Part shown: piece after piece, positions 19,691 through 30,404 of the stretch
Numbering within the stretch: position 1 is the stretch's first letter
How the letters are laid out: each line of letters opens with the position of its first letter
Source: Shewanella acanthi
GTDB taxonomy: Bacteria; Pseudomonadota; Gammaproteobacteria; Enterobacterales; Shewanellaceae
Direction: 5' to 3'
NCBI RefSeq assembly: GCF_019457475.1
Contig: NZ_CP080413.1
Coordinates: 310,001 to 374,000, forward strand
Length of the DNA stretch: 64,000 nucleotides
Made by a program: the position numbers and the translations under genes
The notes under the pieces: model-generated
Seen by the model: the letters and a program-made list of their open reading frames with translations, nothing else
Told to the model about the DNA's origin: nothing
The model's database searches: none

Positions 19691-21694
19691 GTGAAACTGA
19701 TTTATACCGATTCATTAGTGGTAGGTGCTGGACTTGCAGGCCTTAGGGTTGCCATCGCCTCGAAGGAACGTGGGCTAGATACCTTAGTGTTATCGCTCAT
19801 TCCGGCAAAGCGTTCACACTCTGCTGCCGCGCAGGGGGGAATGCAGGCGAGTCTTGGCAATGCCGTTAAGGGCATGGGTGATGATGAGGACGTGCACTTT
19901 CAGGATACGGTTAAAGGATCGGATTGGGGATGCGATCAGGAAGTGGCGCGAATGTTTGCTCATTGTGCACCAAAGGCGGTACGCGAATTAGCGAATTGGG
20001 GCGTACCTTGGACACGGGTGACGGCAGGACCAAGGGATGTGATTGTTAACGCGCAAAAAGTCACTTTGCAGGAAGCCGAAGAAGCCCACGGACTTATCAA
20101 TGCCCGAGACTTTGGTGGCACCAAGAAATGGCGCACCTGTTACACCGCCGATGGCACGGGTCATTCGCTACTTTATGCTATGGATAACAAGGCCATTTCC
20201 ATGGATATTCCCGTCCATGAGCGAGTAGAAGCCTTAGCTCTAATTCACGATGGTAAACGTTGCCATGGGGTCATTGCCCGCTGTCTTATTACGGGTGAAC
20301 TCCGTGCTTATGTGGCTAAGTCGACCACTATCGCGACCGGCGGTTATGGTCGAATTTACGAGGTTTCAACCAACGCCATTATCTGCGAAGGCATTGGCCA
20401 AGCGTTGGCACTGGAAACCGGCGTTGCGACGCTCGGTAATATGGAAGCGGTGCAATTCCACCCAACGGCGATTGTGCCCGTGGGGATCCTGACCACGGAA
20501 GGTTGCCGCGGCGACGGCGGTTTGCTGCGCGATAAAGACGGTTATCGCTTTATGCCGGACTATGAGCCGGAGAAAAAAGAGCTGGCTTCAAGGGATGTGG
20601 TATCACGTCGCATGACCGAGCATATGCGTAAGGGTAAAGGTGTCGACAGTCCCTATGGTCCACATTTATGGCTCGATATTACCCTGCTTGGCCGCAAACA
20701 TATCGAAACTAACTTACGGGAAGTACAGGAGATTTGCGAGAACTTCCTTGGCATCGACCCAGCGAAGGATTGGATCCCCGTGCGCCCGACTCAGCATTAC
20801 TCCATGGGCGGTATTCGCACTAAGGCTACCGGTGAGAGTCCGCAGCTTAAGGGGTTATTTAGCGTAGGCGAAGCCGCCTGTTGGGATATGCATGGCTTTA
20901 ACCGCCTAGGTGGCAACTCGCTCGCCGAAACCGTGGTCGGCGGCATGATTATCGGCAAATACGTGGCCGATTTTTGTGAGAATAACAGCCTTGAAATAGA
21001 TACTAAGCTTGCCGAATCATTTATGCATAAGGTTAAGGCTGAAATCGATTCGCTTATTAATGGTGACGGCAGCGAAAACCCCTTCGAAATTAAGCATCAA
21101 ATGCAACGTATCATGATGGATTACGTAGGAATTTTTCGTAATGGCCCCGAGCTTGATAAAGCGGTTACTGAACTTAAAGCCTTGCTCGAACGCTCTCGCA
21201 ACCTCAGCATTAAATGTAAGAAACGTCATGCTAACCCAGAGCTGGTAGAAGCGCTAAGGGTTAAACGCATGTTGAAAGTCGCCTTGACGGTTGCCTGCGG
21301 CGCAGCGGCCCGCACAGAAAGTCGCGGCGCCCATGCCCGTGAGGATTACCCGCAGCGAAATGACAGGGATTGGCTGAATCGCACCCTAGCAAGTTGGCCC
21401 GATGCGAATTCGCTCGAGCCAGTGCTGAGCTATGAGCCGCTCGATGTGATGAAGATGGAGCTGCCACCAGGCTACCGTGGTTATGGCATCGATAATGCCA
21501 TTGTTCATCCGGATACCGCCAAGCGTGAACAACAAATTGCTGAGATCTTGGCCAGTCTTGGTGAAGATGCCGACCGCTATCAACGTCAGGCTGCATTAAT
21601 GCCATTTGATTTACCACCAAGTTTGCAAGCGAAGAATGAACGTTTAAGCGATACCTTAAAACCAGCCGCCAACACCCGAGGAGAACAATCATAA
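19691..21694 (+). CDS. frdA: Fumarate reductase/succinate dehydrogenase flavoprotein
   Basis: Catalytic FAD subunit interconverting fumarate and succinate. It has 667 residues, the epsilonproteobacterial QFR length. It shows [14 protein letters not shown], the covalent-FAD His motif [11 protein letters not shown], the substrate site around QFHPTAI and [10 protein letters not shown], and the C-terminal HYSMGGIRT and [10 protein letters not shown] motifs. It starts with GTG preceded by AAGGAG. The stop overlaps the frdB start (TAATG). Confidence 0.96.
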   Translation: MKLIYTDSLVVGAGLAGLRVAIASKERGLDTLVLSLIPAKRSHSAAAQGGMQASLGNAVKGMGDDEDVHFQDTVKGSDWGCDQEVARMFAHCAPKAVRELANWGVPWTRVTAGPRDVIVNAQKVTLQEAEEAHGLINARDFGGTKKWRTCYTADGTGHSLLYAMDNKAISMDIPVHERVEALALIHDGKRCHGVIARCLITGELRAYVAKSTTIATGGYGRIYEVSTNAIICEGIGQALALETGVATLGNMEAVQFHPTAIVPVGILTTEGCRGDGGLLRDKDGYRFMPDYEPEKKELASRDVVSRRMTEHMRKGKGVDSPYGPHLWLDITLLGRKHIETNLREVQEICENFLGIDPAKDWIPVRPTQHYSMGGIRTKATGESPQLKGLFSVGEAACWDMHGFNRLGGNSLAETVVGGMIIGKYVADFCENNSLEIDTKLAESFMHKVKAEIDSLINGDGSENPFEIKHQMQRIMMDYVGIFRNGPELDKAVTELKALLERSRNLSIKCKKRHANPELVEALRVKRMLKVALTVACGAAARTESRGAHAREDYPQRNDRDWLNRTLASWPDANSLEPVLSYEPLDVMKMELPPGYRGYGIDNAIVHPDTAKREQQIAEILASLGEDADRYQRQAALMPFDLPPSLQAKNERLSDTLKPAANTRGEQS

Positions 21695-22425
21695 TGAGCC
21701 AAGGTCGCCAGTTAACCTTTAATATTTTTCGTTATGATCCCCAGGAGCCAAACGATAAGCCCAAAATGGTGCGTTATCAGCTCACCGAAACCCCTGGCAT
21801 GACAGTGTTTATTGCGCTGAATAAACTGCGGGAAGAACAAGATACTTCGTTGCAGTTCGATTTTGTTTGCCGCGCGGGGATTTGCGGCAGCTGCGCTATG
21901 GTGATTAATGGTTTTCCAACGCTAGCCTGCCGCACGCTAACGGCGAAATACCCAAAGGGTGAAATCACCCTAATGCCGTTGCCTGGCTTTGAGCTGATTG
22001 GGGATTTATCGGTCAATACCGGCAAATTTATGCGTGAACTCGCCGAGCGTTTAAAGCTGTGGCTACATCCAAAATCCAACGATATCAGTATCCATCGCCT
22101 CGAAGAGCCTATGGCGCCAGAAGAAGCCGCACGTCTGTACGAGCTTGAGCGCTGTGTCGAATGCGGCGTTTGTGTGTCGGCCTGTGCGACTAAACAGATG
22201 CGCGACACCTTTGTGGGTGCTGTTGGGATGATGAAAATTGCCCGTTTCGAGCTCGATAGCCGTGATGCCCGTAGTGCTGAGGACTTTTACCATGTGATTG
22301 GGAATCAGGATGGGGTGTTCGGTTGTATGACCTTGCTCGGTTGTCAGGATAACTGCCCGAAAGATTTACCCCATATGCAGCAGATTGCTTACCTGCGCCG
22401 CAAAATGGCGATGACACTGGTGTAA
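21694..22425 (+). CDS. frdB: Fumarate reductase iron-sulfur subunit
   Basis: Electron-transfer subunit of 243 residues. An N-terminal ferredoxin domain holds the [2Fe-2S] ligands in CRAGICGSC and a later Cys (LACRT). The C-terminal domain has CVECGVCVSAC and CMTLLGCQDNCPKD for the [4Fe-4S] and [3Fe-4S] clusters. It passes electrons between the diheme FrdC and the FrdA flavin. It is the last gene of the operon, followed by an intrinsic terminator. Confidence 0.96.
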   Translation: MSQGRQLTFNIFRYDPQEPNDKPKMVRYQLTETPGMTVFIALNKLREEQDTSLQFDFVCRAGICGSCAMVINGFPTLACRTLTAKYPKGEITLMPLPGFELIGDLSVNTGKFMRELAERLKLWLHPKSNDISIHRLEEPMAPEEAARLYELERCVECGVCVSACATKQMRDTFVGAVGMMKIARFELDSRDARSAEDFYHVIGNQDGVFGCMTLLGCQDNCPKDLPHMQQIAYLRRKMAMTLV

Positions 22426-22473
22426 TACCGATTGGGGTTGCATCCTAATGATAGACCCAATTTGGGACACATG

Positions 22474-22498
22474 AAAAAGCCGCATTTTGCGGCTTTTT
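22474..22498 (+). terminator. frd operon terminator
   Basis: AAAAA, GCCGCA, TTT, TGCGGC, TTTTT: a 6-bp GC-rich stem with A-T flanks, 49 bp after frdB. Confidence 0.88.
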
Positions 22499-22788
22499 CA
22501 TGCGGGATGTTTATCGGCATCACTTTTTATGCATTCAGCTTATTTGGCTCAAGCTTTTCGTCTAAGAGCTTGTTCAGCTTCATAAAAATTTACAGTGTAT
22601 GCTTGTCAAAGGTTTATCTTTACCGCTTGGGCAGATCACATATCATCAATCCCAAAGCGGCATCATATTCAAAAGCCATGAGTGGGGGCGACGACTAAGC
22701 TTGGAGTAAGACTGGTTCGCCGATTATCGAGTATCTGCTGCGCCTAAGACAGGTCAAAGGCGCTTCGATTTTCCCAACAATCAGGGTG
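22499..22788. other. Spacer between frd terminator and oxidoreductase gene
   Basis: About 290 bp, no convincing ORF. A 6-bp hairpin (GCGCCT...AGGCGC, about 22740-22763) lies 26 bp beyond the stop of the minus-strand oxidoreductase gene and may mark its transcript end. It has no U-run. Confidence 0.35.
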
Positions 22789-23811
22789 TTATGAGCTAAA
22801 ACCTTCGAGAACAATTTTGCCAATCGCTTTGCCAGACTCGATAAGAGTATGTGCTTTTATCAGGTTTTCGGCGTTTATTGCACCGAAATGCTGCCCTAGG
22901 GTGTTATGAAGTTCGCCTGAATCGATTAGCTCACTGACTCTATTTAGCAGCTGATTTTGGGCAATCATATCTTCGGTTTGATACAAGCTACGGGTGAACA
23001 TCAGTTCCCAATGTAAAGATAGGCACTTACGTTTGAGTTTGAGCACATCTAATGGCTCTTTAGGATCATCAATTAGCGCCAGTTTCCCTTGTGGTTTTAT
23101 CACCTTAATAATTTCATCGAAATGTACATCCGTATGGGTCAAGCTAATCACGTGGGTCACATCGGCGATATCCAGTTTAGCTAATTCTTCAGACAGTAAT
23201 TGTGAGTGGTCAATAACCGCATGGGCGCCTAATTTTTTTACCCACTCAACTGTCTCTGGTCGTGATGCTGTGCCGATAACCCTTGCCCCAGTCAGTTTTA
23301 CTGCAAGCTGAGTGATGATCGAGCCTACACCGCCGGCAGCGCCAATGATCAAAATGCGCGCATCGTGGGCGGAACTATCCTGTGGTAAGCCTAAGCGATC
23401 AAACAGGAGTTCCCATGCCGTGATGCTAGTTAGAGGCAATGCAGCAGCTTGTGCGTTGGACAAGGTCTTAGGTTTGTGGCCGACAATGCGCTCATCCACT
23501 AATTGGTACTCGGCATAACTGCCACTGCGGCTAATATCGCCGGCATACCATACTTCATCCCCTACCTTAAACAGACTCACCTTATCGCCAACGGCTTTAA
23601 CGACACCGACTGCATCCCAACCGAGGATTTTGTATTCGCCCGCTGGTGCCGAGTTTGATTTACGTACCTTAGTATCTATGGGGTTGACTGAAATGGCTTT
23701 AACTTCAACTAAAAGATCAAAACCTTGCGGTATTGGTTCAGCTAATGTGATGTTCTCTAATGCATTTGGTGCGCTAATCTCACCTGCGGTTTGGTAACCA
23801 ATCGCTTTCAT
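22789..23811 (-). CDS. Zinc-type alcohol dehydrogenase-like NAD(P)H oxidoreductase
   Basis: Medium-chain dehydrogenase/reductase of 340 residues. The N-terminal GroES-like domain starts MKAIGYQ and has VSVNPIDTKVRKS and GWDAVGVVKAVGDKV. The Rossmann domain has IIGAAGGVGSIITQLAVKL. The catalytic zinc ligands of true alcohol dehydrogenases are not apparent, so a zinc-independent quinone-reductase-like activity is likely. It is divergent from a LysR gene 119 bp away, which probably regulates it. Confidence 0.85.
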   Translation of the reverse strand: MKAIGYQTAGEISAPNALENITLAEPIPQGFDLLVEVKAISVNPIDTKVRKSNSAPAGEYKILGWDAVGVVKAVGDKVSLFKVGDEVWYAGDISRSGSYAEYQLVDERIVGHKPKTLSNAQAAALPLTSITAWELLFDRLGLPQDSSAHDARILIIGAAGGVGSIITQLAVKLTGARVIGTASRPETVEWVKKLGAHAVIDHSQLLSEELAKLDIADVTHVISLTHTDVHFDEIIKVIKPQGKLALIDDPKEPLDVLKLKRKCLSLHWELMFTRSLYQTEDMIAQNQLLNRVSELIDSGELHNTLGQHFGAINAENLIKAHTLIESGKAIGKIVLEGFSS

Positions 23812-23930
23812 ATCAATTCCTCTAGTGTTCTGGATGAGCGTGACTTGTTATTGAGTGCCATTGTGTGAAATATTGACTCCATAATAAACGGGGTAATGTT
23901 TGTAATATTTTCAAAGGATTTTTGATAATC

Positions 23931-24863
23931 ATGCTGCTCAATGATCTCGCATTGTTTGTTCGTGTTGCTGATAGTGGCAGCATTTCTTCTGCGGCTACAG
24001 AAATGGATATCTCTGCTGCGGCTGCGAGCGCTGCGATTAAAAGGCTTGAAAAACAGCTTGATACCAGTTTATTTGTCCGAACTACCCGTAGTTTAAGGTT
24101 AACGGCGCAGGGGGAGCGTTATTTTATCCATTGCCGCCGCGCCTTGAACGATCTCACCCTAGGTGAGCAGGCGATTGCGAGTGATAAAGGCAAGATTTCA
24201 GGCACTTTAAGTCTTTCGGTCTCTTCAGATTTTGGACGTAATTTACTCGTTCCTTGGCTCGACGACTTCCTCGAGGATTTTCCGCAGCTGCAAGTTCGGT
24301 TGCATTTGGGTGACAATATCAGCAGTTTCTATCACGATAAAATTGATATAGCCGTGCGCTATGGCAAGCCGCAGGATTCCAACCAAGTTGCGTTTCCTAT
24401 CTGTAGCGTAGAGCGGCTGTTATGTGCTTCTCCAGAATACTTAGCGGCGTTTGGAGAACCCGAGACCTTGGAGCAGCTGACACAGCATAATTGTCTATTT
24501 TATAAATTAGATGATAGAACCCATGACCAATGGCAATTTCAGCGGGATGGTCAGGAGTTTAAAATCCGAGTCACTGGCAATCGCAGCGCAAATGATGCCG
24601 AGATTGCTCGTCGATGGGCGGTGGCGGGTAAAGGAATCGTCTTTAAATCTGGCTTAGATCTCGCCGCAGATATTATGGAGGGGCGGTTAGTGCCTCTGTT
24701 ACCTGAATATCGCGGTGAGGCCGTCAATTTATATCTAGTGTGTCCTGGACGTGAGCATGTGACGCCTGTGATTTTGCTCCTGCGTGAAATGCTGAGACAG
24801 CAGACTCAAACTTTAAGCCGTACTTTGGCAGCGTATCTTAAGTCTGATAATCAAGGGCAATAA
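23931..24863 (+). CDS. LysR-family transcriptional regulator
   Basis: About 310 residues. The N-terminal winged helix-turn-helix is FVRVADSGSISSAATEMDISAAAASAAIKRLEKQL, followed by FVRTTRSLRLTAQGERY and a periplasmic-binding-protein-like effector domain (about 90-300). ATG 23931 (MLLNDLALF) fits family starts. A TTG at 23922 is in frame but only 3 nt from AAAGGA. It is divergent from the oxidoreductase, the usual arrangement for a LysR regulator and its target. Effector unknown. Confidence 0.9.
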   Translation: MLLNDLALFVRVADSGSISSAATEMDISAAAASAAIKRLEKQLDTSLFVRTTRSLRLTAQGERYFIHCRRALNDLTLGEQAIASDKGKISGTLSLSVSSDFGRNLLVPWLDDFLEDFPQLQVRLHLGDNISSFYHDKIDIAVRYGKPQDSNQVAFPICSVERLLCASPEYLAAFGEPETLEQLTQHNCLFYKLDDRTHDQWQFQRDGQEFKIRVTGNRSANDAEIARRWAVAGKGIVFKSGLDLAADIMEGRLVPLLPEYRGEAVNLYLVCPGREHVTPVILLLREMLRQQTQTLSRTLAAYLKSDNQGQ

Positions 24864-24889
24864 AAAAGCCGCATGATGCGGCATTTTTT
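24862..24889. terminator. Bidirectional terminator between lysR-type gene and rho
   Basis: AAAAAA, GCCGCA, TGA, TGCGGC, ATTTTTT: a 6-bp stem with A-rich and T-rich flanks between convergent genes. Confidence 0.85.
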
Positions 24890-24924
24890 ATGCGTCTTTT
24901 GCAGACTTATCTATTTAACTGCGA

Positions 24925-26190
24925 TTAAGACTTGGCGCGTTTCATCGCGGTGAAGAACTCATCGTTAGTTTTGGTCATGGCCAATTTATCGATGAGGAAC
25001 TCCATTGCGCTGACTTCGTCCATTGGATTTAAGATCTTACGCAGGATCCACATTTTTTGCAGCTCATCAGGGCTAGTGAGTTTTTCTTCACGACGAGTAC
25101 CGCTGCGGTTAAAGTCTATCGCAGGGAATACGCGTTTTTCCGCGGCCTTGCGAGACAGGTGCAGCTCTTGGTTACCAGTACCTTTAAACTCTTCGTAGAT
25201 CACTTCGTCCATTTTCGAGCCAGTATCAACCAGTGCGGTGGCGATAATGGTTAAGCTGCCGCCATGTTCGATATTACGTGCAGCACCGAAGAAGCGCTTA
25301 GGACGGTGCAGGGCGTTAGCGTCAACACCACCGGTTAACACTTTGCCCGATGATGGGATAACAGTGTTGTAAGCACGTGCCAGACGAGTAATAGAATCGA
25401 GCAGGATCACTACGTCTTTCTTGTGTTCAACTAAACGTTTAGCTTTTTCAATTACCATTTCAGCCACTTGTACGTGGCGACTTGCTGGTTCGTCGAAGGT
25501 TGATGCGATAACTTCGCCTTGAACTAGGCGTTGCATCTCTGTCACTTCTTCAGGACGTTCATCGATCAGCAATACCATTAACACCACTTCTGGATTGTTG
25601 TAGGTAATTGATTGAGCAATGTTTTGCAGTAATAGGGTTTTACCGGCTTTTGGCGGTGCAACGATAAGACCACGTTGACCTTTACCGATTGGCGAACATA
25701 AATCCAGAATACGTGCAGTGATATCTTCGGTTGAGCCGTTGCCACGCTCCATACGAATACGCTCTTCAGCGTGGAGTGGAGTTAAGTTTTCGAAGAGGAT
25801 TTTATTGCGGGAGTTTTCTGGTTTATCGAAGTTAACTTCGTTGACTTTTAGAAGGGCAAAATAACGTTCACCTTCTTTTGGTGGGCGAATCTTACCAAAA
25901 ATGGTATCACCCGTTCGCATGTTAAAGCGGCGAATTTGGCTCGGTGATACATAAATATCATCAGGGCCTGCTAAGTAAGATCCATCAGCACTACGTAAGA
26001 AACCAAAACCGTCTTGGAGTATTTCTAATACACCGCCACCGAAAATATCTTCGCCACTTTTGGCGTGGGCTTTCAGAATAGAGAAAATAATGTCCTGCTT
26101 GCGAGCACGGGCCATATTTTCGAGTTTCATATTTTCGGCTAGCAAGACTAGGTCGGAAATGGGGGTGTCTTTTAATTCAGTTAAGTTCAT
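24925..26190 (-). CDS. rho: Transcription termination factor Rho
   Basis: Hexameric RNA-dependent ATPase/helicase that ends transcription. It has 421 residues (419 in E. coli), near-canonical throughout. It has the N-terminal [15 protein letters not shown], the cold-shock-like RNA-binding domain ([22 protein letters not shown]), Walker A APPKAGKT, Walker [11 protein letters not shown], and Q-loop and R-loop regions. An open leader of about 200 bp upstream separates it from trxA. Autoregulation of rho is known in other bacteria but cannot be shown here. Confidence 0.98.
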   Translation of the reverse strand: MNLTELKDTPISDLVLLAENMKLENMARARKQDIIFSILKAHAKSGEDIFGGGVLEILQDGFGFLRSADGSYLAGPDDIYVSPSQIRRFNMRTGDTIFGKIRPPKEGERYFALLKVNEVNFDKPENSRNKILFENLTPLHAEERIRMERGNGSTEDITARILDLCSPIGKGQRGLIVAPPKAGKTLLLQNIAQSITYNNPEVVLMVLLIDERPEEVTEMQRLVQGEVIASTFDEPASRHVQVAEMVIEKAKRLVEHKKDVVILLDSITRLARAYNTVIPSSGKVLTGGVDANALHRPKRFFGAARNIEHGGSLTIIATALVDTGSKMDEVIYEEFKGTGNQELHLSRKAAEKRVFPAIDFNRSGTRREEKLTSPDELQKMWILRKILNPMDEVSAMEFLIDKLAMTKTNDEFFTAMKRAKS

Positions 26191-26350
26191 GTTGGGGATC
26201 TTGTTTTACGCGACAAAGCTTACCGCAATCAATCAGTAAAGTTTTGTGATTATGGATAGTGATTGATGAGCGAGAAGAGGTTTAGTTAGAAAGAATCTGG
26301 TTATTAAAGTAGCACTAACAAAGCGGGGCGTCCAGATTTTTAGGGGAAAT

Positions 26351-26379
26351 CCGGCACAATTAATTTAAGCTTGTGCCGG
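26351..26379 (-). terminator. Hairpin downstream of trxA
   Basis: CCGGCACAA (26351-26359), 11-nt loop, TTGTGCCGG (26371-26379): a perfect 9-bp stem 24 bp past the trxA stop. The following minus-strand bases (ATTTCCCC) give a poor U-tract. Confidence 0.55.
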
Positions 26380-26402
26380 AGGTCACTCATAGCGACTGCA
26401 AA

Positions 26403-26729
26403 TTAGATTTGTGCGTCGATGAACTCTTTTAATTGGGTTTTAGATAGCGCACCCACTTTAGTGGCTGCTAACTCACCATTTTTGAATAACAGTAGAGTTG
26501 GGATGCCGCGAACGCCGTATTTCGCAGGAGAAACGTTGTTTTGGTCAACGTTTAATTTAGCGATAGTCACGCGACCAGCGTATTCCTCTGCAACGTCGTC
26601 TAGGATTGGCGCGATCATTTTGCAAGGACCACACCATTCAGCCCAGAAGTCTACCAAAACGGGTAATTCTGCATTTAATACGTCGTTTTCGAAGCTGTCG
26701 TCGCTCAGATATACAATTTTATCGCTCAT
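26403..26729 (-). CDS. trxA: Thioredoxin 1
   Basis: Cytosolic disulfide reductase of 108 residues with the [13 protein letters not shown] active site, the cis-Pro loop GIPTLLLF and the C-terminal [13 protein letters not shown] set the start at [13 protein letters not shown] because GGAG lies 7-8 nt upstream and E. coli TrxA begins MSDKII. A further upstream ATG (26753) is in frame. It is divergent from rhlB, as in E. coli. Confidence 0.97.
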   Translation of the reverse strand: MSDKIVYLSDDSFENDVLNAELPVLVDFWAEWCGPCKMIAPILDDVAEEYAGRVTIAKLNVDQNNVSPAKYGVRGIPTLLLFKNGELAATKVGALSKTQLKEFIDAQI

Positions 26730-26882
26730 GATGTTCTCCAGTTTGGCTGCCATTGCTGGTTTGTTAATGGCTTACCATGTATATTGTGGTTGAAAAATAG
26801 CTTTTCAAGGTACCGTTTTTACAATGTGGCTATTTCAAACGATCGAGTATCTTATTGCAACCCCAAATGGTATGCTTGCACA

Positions 26883-28202
26883 ATGAGCCAAACACATTTA
26901 TCCAATCAAAAATTTGCCGACCTACCTTTGCATCCAGAGGTAAAACAGGCCCTTGCCGAAAACGGCTTTGAATTCTGTACGCCAATTCAGGCGTTATCGC
27001 TTCCTGTATTACTTCAATCAAAAGATATTGCTGGTCAAGCTCAAACGGGCACAGGTAAGACGATGGCGTTTTTGGTAGCCACGTTTAACCACTTGCTATC
27101 GACTTCCGTTCCTGAAGGTCGCCAATTAAATCAGCCCCGCGCTATCATTATGGCGCCAACCCGTGAGCTGGCAATTCAAATCGCTAAGGATGCGATTCTC
27201 CTCGCCAAACATACTCACTTAAAAGTGGGGATTGTGTATGGTGGTGAAAGCTATGAAACACAACGTAAAGTATTAGATCAAGGTGTAGATATTCTTATCG
27301 GCACCACTGGACGTATTATCGATTACGTGCGCCAAGGGGTGATTAGCTTAAACGCGATTCAAGCCGTGGTGCTCGACGAAGCCGACCGCATGTTTGACCT
27401 AGGATTTATCAAAGATATTCGTTTCCTGTTTAGACGCATGCCTGGTGCAGACCAACGCCTTAATATGTTGTTCTCGGCGACACTGTCGATGAAGGTACAG
27501 GAACTGGCCTACGATCATATGAACGATCCGGTCAAAGTCGAGATCGCGCCAGAAGAGAAAACCTCTAAGAACATTAAAGAAGAAATCTTCTATCCTTCCC
27601 AAGAAGATAAAATGCGCTTACTGCTGACGCTGATTGAAGAAGATTGGCCTGAAAAAGCCATTGTATTCTCCAACACTAAGCACAGCTGCGAAAACCTCTG
27701 GTCTTGGCTTGAAGGTGACGGCCATCGCGTGGGTTTACTCACTGGTGATGTGCCACAGAAGAAACGTATTCGTATTCTTGAGCAATTCACACAAGGTCAG
27801 CTAGATATTCTGGTTGCAACAGACGTTGCTGCGCGAGGCCTGCATATCTCCGACGTATCCCACGTTTACAATTATGATTTACCCGATGATTGTGAAGACT
27901 ATGTGCATCGTATTGGCCGTACTGGCCGTGCGGGTAACAAAGGGGTGTCGGTCAGCTTTGCCTGCGAAGAATATGCCTTGAATCTGCCGGCGATTGAAAG
28001 CTATATCAATCACTCGATTCCGGTCAGTAATTATGATCGCGATGCCTTGCTTGAAGATATTCCGCCACCGGTAAAAATCCACCGTAAACATCCATCCGGC
28101 CCGCGTAATGCGCGCGAGCGTTCTGGAACTGGGCGACCACAGGGTGCCCATCGAAGTGGTGGACGTCCACCTCGCCATGACAGGACACGTAGACAGTCGT
28201 AA
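26883..28202 (+). CDS. rhlB: ATP-dependent RNA helicase RhlB
   Basis: DEAD-box helicase that joins RNase E in the RNA degradosome. It has 439 residues from ATG 26883 ([20 protein letters not shown]), matching E. coli RhlB. It has the Q motif [11 protein letters not shown], Walker [22 protein letters not shown], and the C-terminal helicase domain with ARGLHI and [10 protein letters not shown]. An RG/H-rich basic tail follows. An open frame reaches 26784, but the upstream residues are not family-like. Confidence 0.95.
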   Translation: MSQTHLSNQKFADLPLHPEVKQALAENGFEFCTPIQALSLPVLLQSKDIAGQAQTGTGKTMAFLVATFNHLLSTSVPEGRQLNQPRAIIMAPTRELAIQIAKDAILLAKHTHLKVGIVYGGESYETQRKVLDQGVDILIGTTGRIIDYVRQGVISLNAIQAVVLDEADRMFDLGFIKDIRFLFRRMPGADQRLNMLFSATLSMKVQELAYDHMNDPVKVEIAPEEKTSKNIKEEIFYPSQEDKMRLLLTLIEEDWPEKAIVFSNTKHSCENLWSWLEGDGHRVGLLTGDVPQKKRIRILEQFTQGQLDILVATDVAARGLHISDVSHVYNYDLPDDCEDYVHRIGRTGRAGNKGVSVSFACEEYALNLPAIESYINHSIPVSNYDRDALLEDIPPPVKIHRKHPSGPRNARERSGTGRPQGAHRSGGRPPRHDRTRRQS

Positions 28203-29129
28203 ATGCCAACACCATCTTATGCTGCCATTACTTTAGGCTCTAATAGTTTTAATATGCTGATCGCAAGGACAAAAGGCGGTCAGCCCCACATTATTGCTAA
28301 ATACAAGCGCAAGGTTAGGCTCGCTGAAGGTATCGGTGAATCTGGCAGTTTAACGCCTGAGGTCATGCAACGCGGTTTAGATTGCCTGGGCATGTTTGCC
28401 GAGATGCTTGCGCTGCATAAGATTGAACCTAACCATGTTGCGGTGATTGCCACCGCGACACTGCGTTGTATCAATAATGCCGATGAGTTTAACGCAAAAG
28501 CGATACCGATACTGGGTCGTCCCATCGAGATTATCTCGGGGATGCGCGAAGCCGAGTTGATTTATCAGGGCATGGTTGCTACGACCACTGGGCAGGGGCG
28601 CCGACTCGTTATCGATATAGGTGGCGCCAGTACTGAGTTTATTGTTGGTGACGGTCATCAAGTGTTATTTAAAACCAGTTTACCTATGGGCAGCGTGACC
28701 TATAATCGCCGCTTCTTCAGTAATGCCCCTTTCCAAGAGCTCGATTTTGAGGATGCTAAGCAGGATGCATTGGTTGTCTTGGGCGAGCATCGTAAAACCT
28801 TAAAGGATTTCGGTTGGCACTGTGTGGTTGGCGCATCAGGGGCGGTACAATCCGTGGTCGAAGTGTTGCTTTATCGTAAACAGTCCGAAGCCATCACCTT
28901 AAAAGTGTTAAATCAGCTTAAGGAAGAAATTCTGGCCGAGGAAGATGCTAAGCTCTCAGGGATTATTGGCTTGAGTAGCGAACGTGCACCAACCTTTGCA
29001 GCGGGTGTGGCCATACTTATTGCCCTGTTTGAACATTTAGGTGTTGAGCAGTTAACCCTGTCGGGTGGCGCGCTAAGGGAAGGGGTGCTGATGATGTTAG
29101 CCCAGCGGATTTTGGAAGAAACGATCTAA
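28203..29129 (+). CDS. Short Ppx/GppA-family phosphatase
   Basis: Exopolyphosphatase/guanosine pentaphosphatase family protein of 308 residues. It has the ASKHA-fold phosphate loops ITLGSNSFNML and VIDIGGASTEFI plus the RNATLR-like IATATLR motif. E. coli Ppx and GppA have about 500 residues. Here the C-terminal HD-like domains are missing, which is a recognised short form. It directly follows rhlB with no gap, as gppA does in E. coli. Whether it cleaves polyphosphate or pppGpp cannot be read from the sequence. Confidence 0.87.
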   Translation: MPTPSYAAITLGSNSFNMLIARTKGGQPHIIAKYKRKVRLAEGIGESGSLTPEVMQRGLDCLGMFAEMLALHKIEPNHVAVIATATLRCINNADEFNAKAIPILGRPIEIISGMREAELIYQGMVATTTGQGRRLVIDIGGASTEFIVGDGHQVLFKTSLPMGSVTYNRRFFSNAPFQELDFEDAKQDALVVLGEHRKTLKDFGWHCVVGASGAVQSVVEVLLYRKQSEAITLKVLNQLKEEILAEEDAKLSGIIGLSSERAPTFAAGVAILIALFEHLGVEQLTLSGGALREGVLMMLAQRILEETI

Positions 29130-29156
29130 CCTATCTCGATGACTACATTGATTAAC

Positions 29157-29193
29157 AAAAAGGCCGCTAAGCGAGTAACTTAGCGGCCTTTTT
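29157..29193. terminator. Bidirectional terminator
   Basis: AGGCCGCTAAG (29161-29171), 7-nt loop, CTTAGCGGCCT (29179-29189): an 11-bp perfect stem flanked by A-run and T-run between the convergent ppx/gppA-type and thioredoxin-like genes. Confidence 0.92.
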
Positions 29194-29215
29194 GTATTAA
29201 GTGTAAATCTTGAAT

Positions 29216-29752
29216 TTATTTAAGAATATCGCTTAAGTCATTTTCGAGTGAAACGGTTGGACGCTCAACGATACGGCCAATTTCTTCGCCCTTTTGCATC
29301 ACGATAAAGGTTGGGATGCGTTTAAAATCGTACTTAGCCGCTAAACCATCAGGATCTTGTTTAGTACGGTCAACCCCAATGTAGGTCACTTTGATATTTG
29401 GGTTGGCCACTTCTTCCATAATGCGGATAAAACGTGGGGTTTCACGGTGACAATCTGGGCACCAAGTACCAATGATCACGACAATCTCAGTCGGCTCTGT
29501 TACCGCTTTGAGTGGTGCAATTGAGGTGGTATCCACCTGATAGCTTTTGTAGCCCTCAGCGAATTCGTTGAGGTCTTTAACTAAATGCTGCGCTTCAACT
29601 TTACCGGTTAAAATCACTTCTTGTTTCTCCTCGCTGCAGGTCGCAATCAAGCCCTGTTGTTGCTCTTCAAATCCACAGCCACCGTTTGCCAGCGTTTGGC
29701 AGCTAAAAAACAACGCGGTTGTGGCGAGTAATGCTTTGACATTATTGTGCAT
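29216..29752 (-). CDS. Periplasmic thioredoxin-like protein
   Basis: Protein of 178 residues with a signal peptide (about 1-22, ending SCQTLA) and a thioredoxin fold. The active site is GTWCPDCHRETPRF rather than WCGPC, and the cis-Pro loop is KRIPTFIV. Two additional cysteines lie near the mature N-terminus (GGCGFEEQQ...ATCSEEK). The export signal implies a periplasmic redox role. Partner unknown. Confidence 0.82.
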   Translation of the reverse strand: MHNNVKALLATTALFFSCQTLANGGCGFEEQQQGLIATCSEEKQEVILTGKVEAQHLVKDLNEFAEGYKSYQVDTTSIAPLKAVTEPTEIVVIIGTWCPDCHRETPRFIRIMEEVANPNIKVTYIGVDRTKQDPDGLAAKYDFKRIPTFIVMQKGEEIGRIVERPTVSLENDLSDILK

Positions 29753-29907
29753 GATATGTCCTCAAAGTCGAAGAAGAATATGAGGTTGCATTCAAACACT
29801 AATAAAGCTTTTCTAAAAGTAGCTAATCCATTTGCTGCAAGCCAGATCACGCAACACTTGGCGATTTTAGCTACTTGCTCGCAAATTTATGATTTTGCTC
29901 GCTTCTA

Positions 29908-30303
29908 TTAAGCGTGCGTTAATAGCTTTTCTAGAATCGGCTTATTGGCATCGGGGAAGTCATAGTTGGCGAGTTCGCTTTTATCCACCCAAGCAATAAG
30001 CTGACCCTCAAGCCCTTGGGCATTGCCACTAAATTGAGTCACGGTATGGATATCGAGCAATACCTGCTTGTCGGGGTAATCGTAACTCAATGCCATAAAG
30101 GGTTCGCTCGATTCTACATCGAGGGCAATTTCTTCTTTTAGCTCGCGGATTAGCGCCTGTGAGACGGTTTCATCTAACTCTACTTTGCCACCCGGGAATT
30201 CCCATTTGCCACCTTGATGTAAATGGTCAGGACGTTTGGCGAGGAGGACTTGGCCCTGCGCGTTGAGGATAATGCCAACGGCAACATGGATACGTTTTGT
30301 CAT
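29908..30303 (-). CDS. mutT: Nudix hydrolase MutT
   Basis: 8-oxo-dGTP pyrophosphatase that prevents A:T to C:G mutations. It has 131 residues with VAVGIILNAQGQVLLAKRP and WEFPGGKVELDETVSQALIR. The Nudix box is GKVELDETVSQALIRELKEE followed by IAL, so the usual last Gly is Ala while all catalytic Glu/Arg residues remain. It lies next to yacG-zapD-coaE, the conserved mutT neighbourhood. Confidence 0.92.
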   Translation of the reverse strand: MTKRIHVAVGIILNAQGQVLLAKRPDHLHQGGKWEFPGGKVELDETVSQALIRELKEEIALDVESSEPFMALSYDYPDKQVLLDIHTVTQFSGNAQGLEGQLIAWVDKSELANYDFPDANKPILEKLLTHA

Positions 30304-30404
30304 GGGATTCTTCTTAAAGCTGATGCGTTTATTTGAGGGGCATTATTAAATTAATGCCTTGGGCTTATTCTTAAACTTATGTTTTGAAGACTATTCTTTA
30401 AAAC

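Noticed and set aside
21261..21692. 143-residue minus-strand ORF inside frdA
   Set aside because: Shadow of a strongly conserved flavoprotein reading frame.
22432..22698. 88-residue plus-strand ORF after frdB
   Set aside because: It runs through the frd terminator hairpin, has no ribosome binding site and no recognisable sequence.
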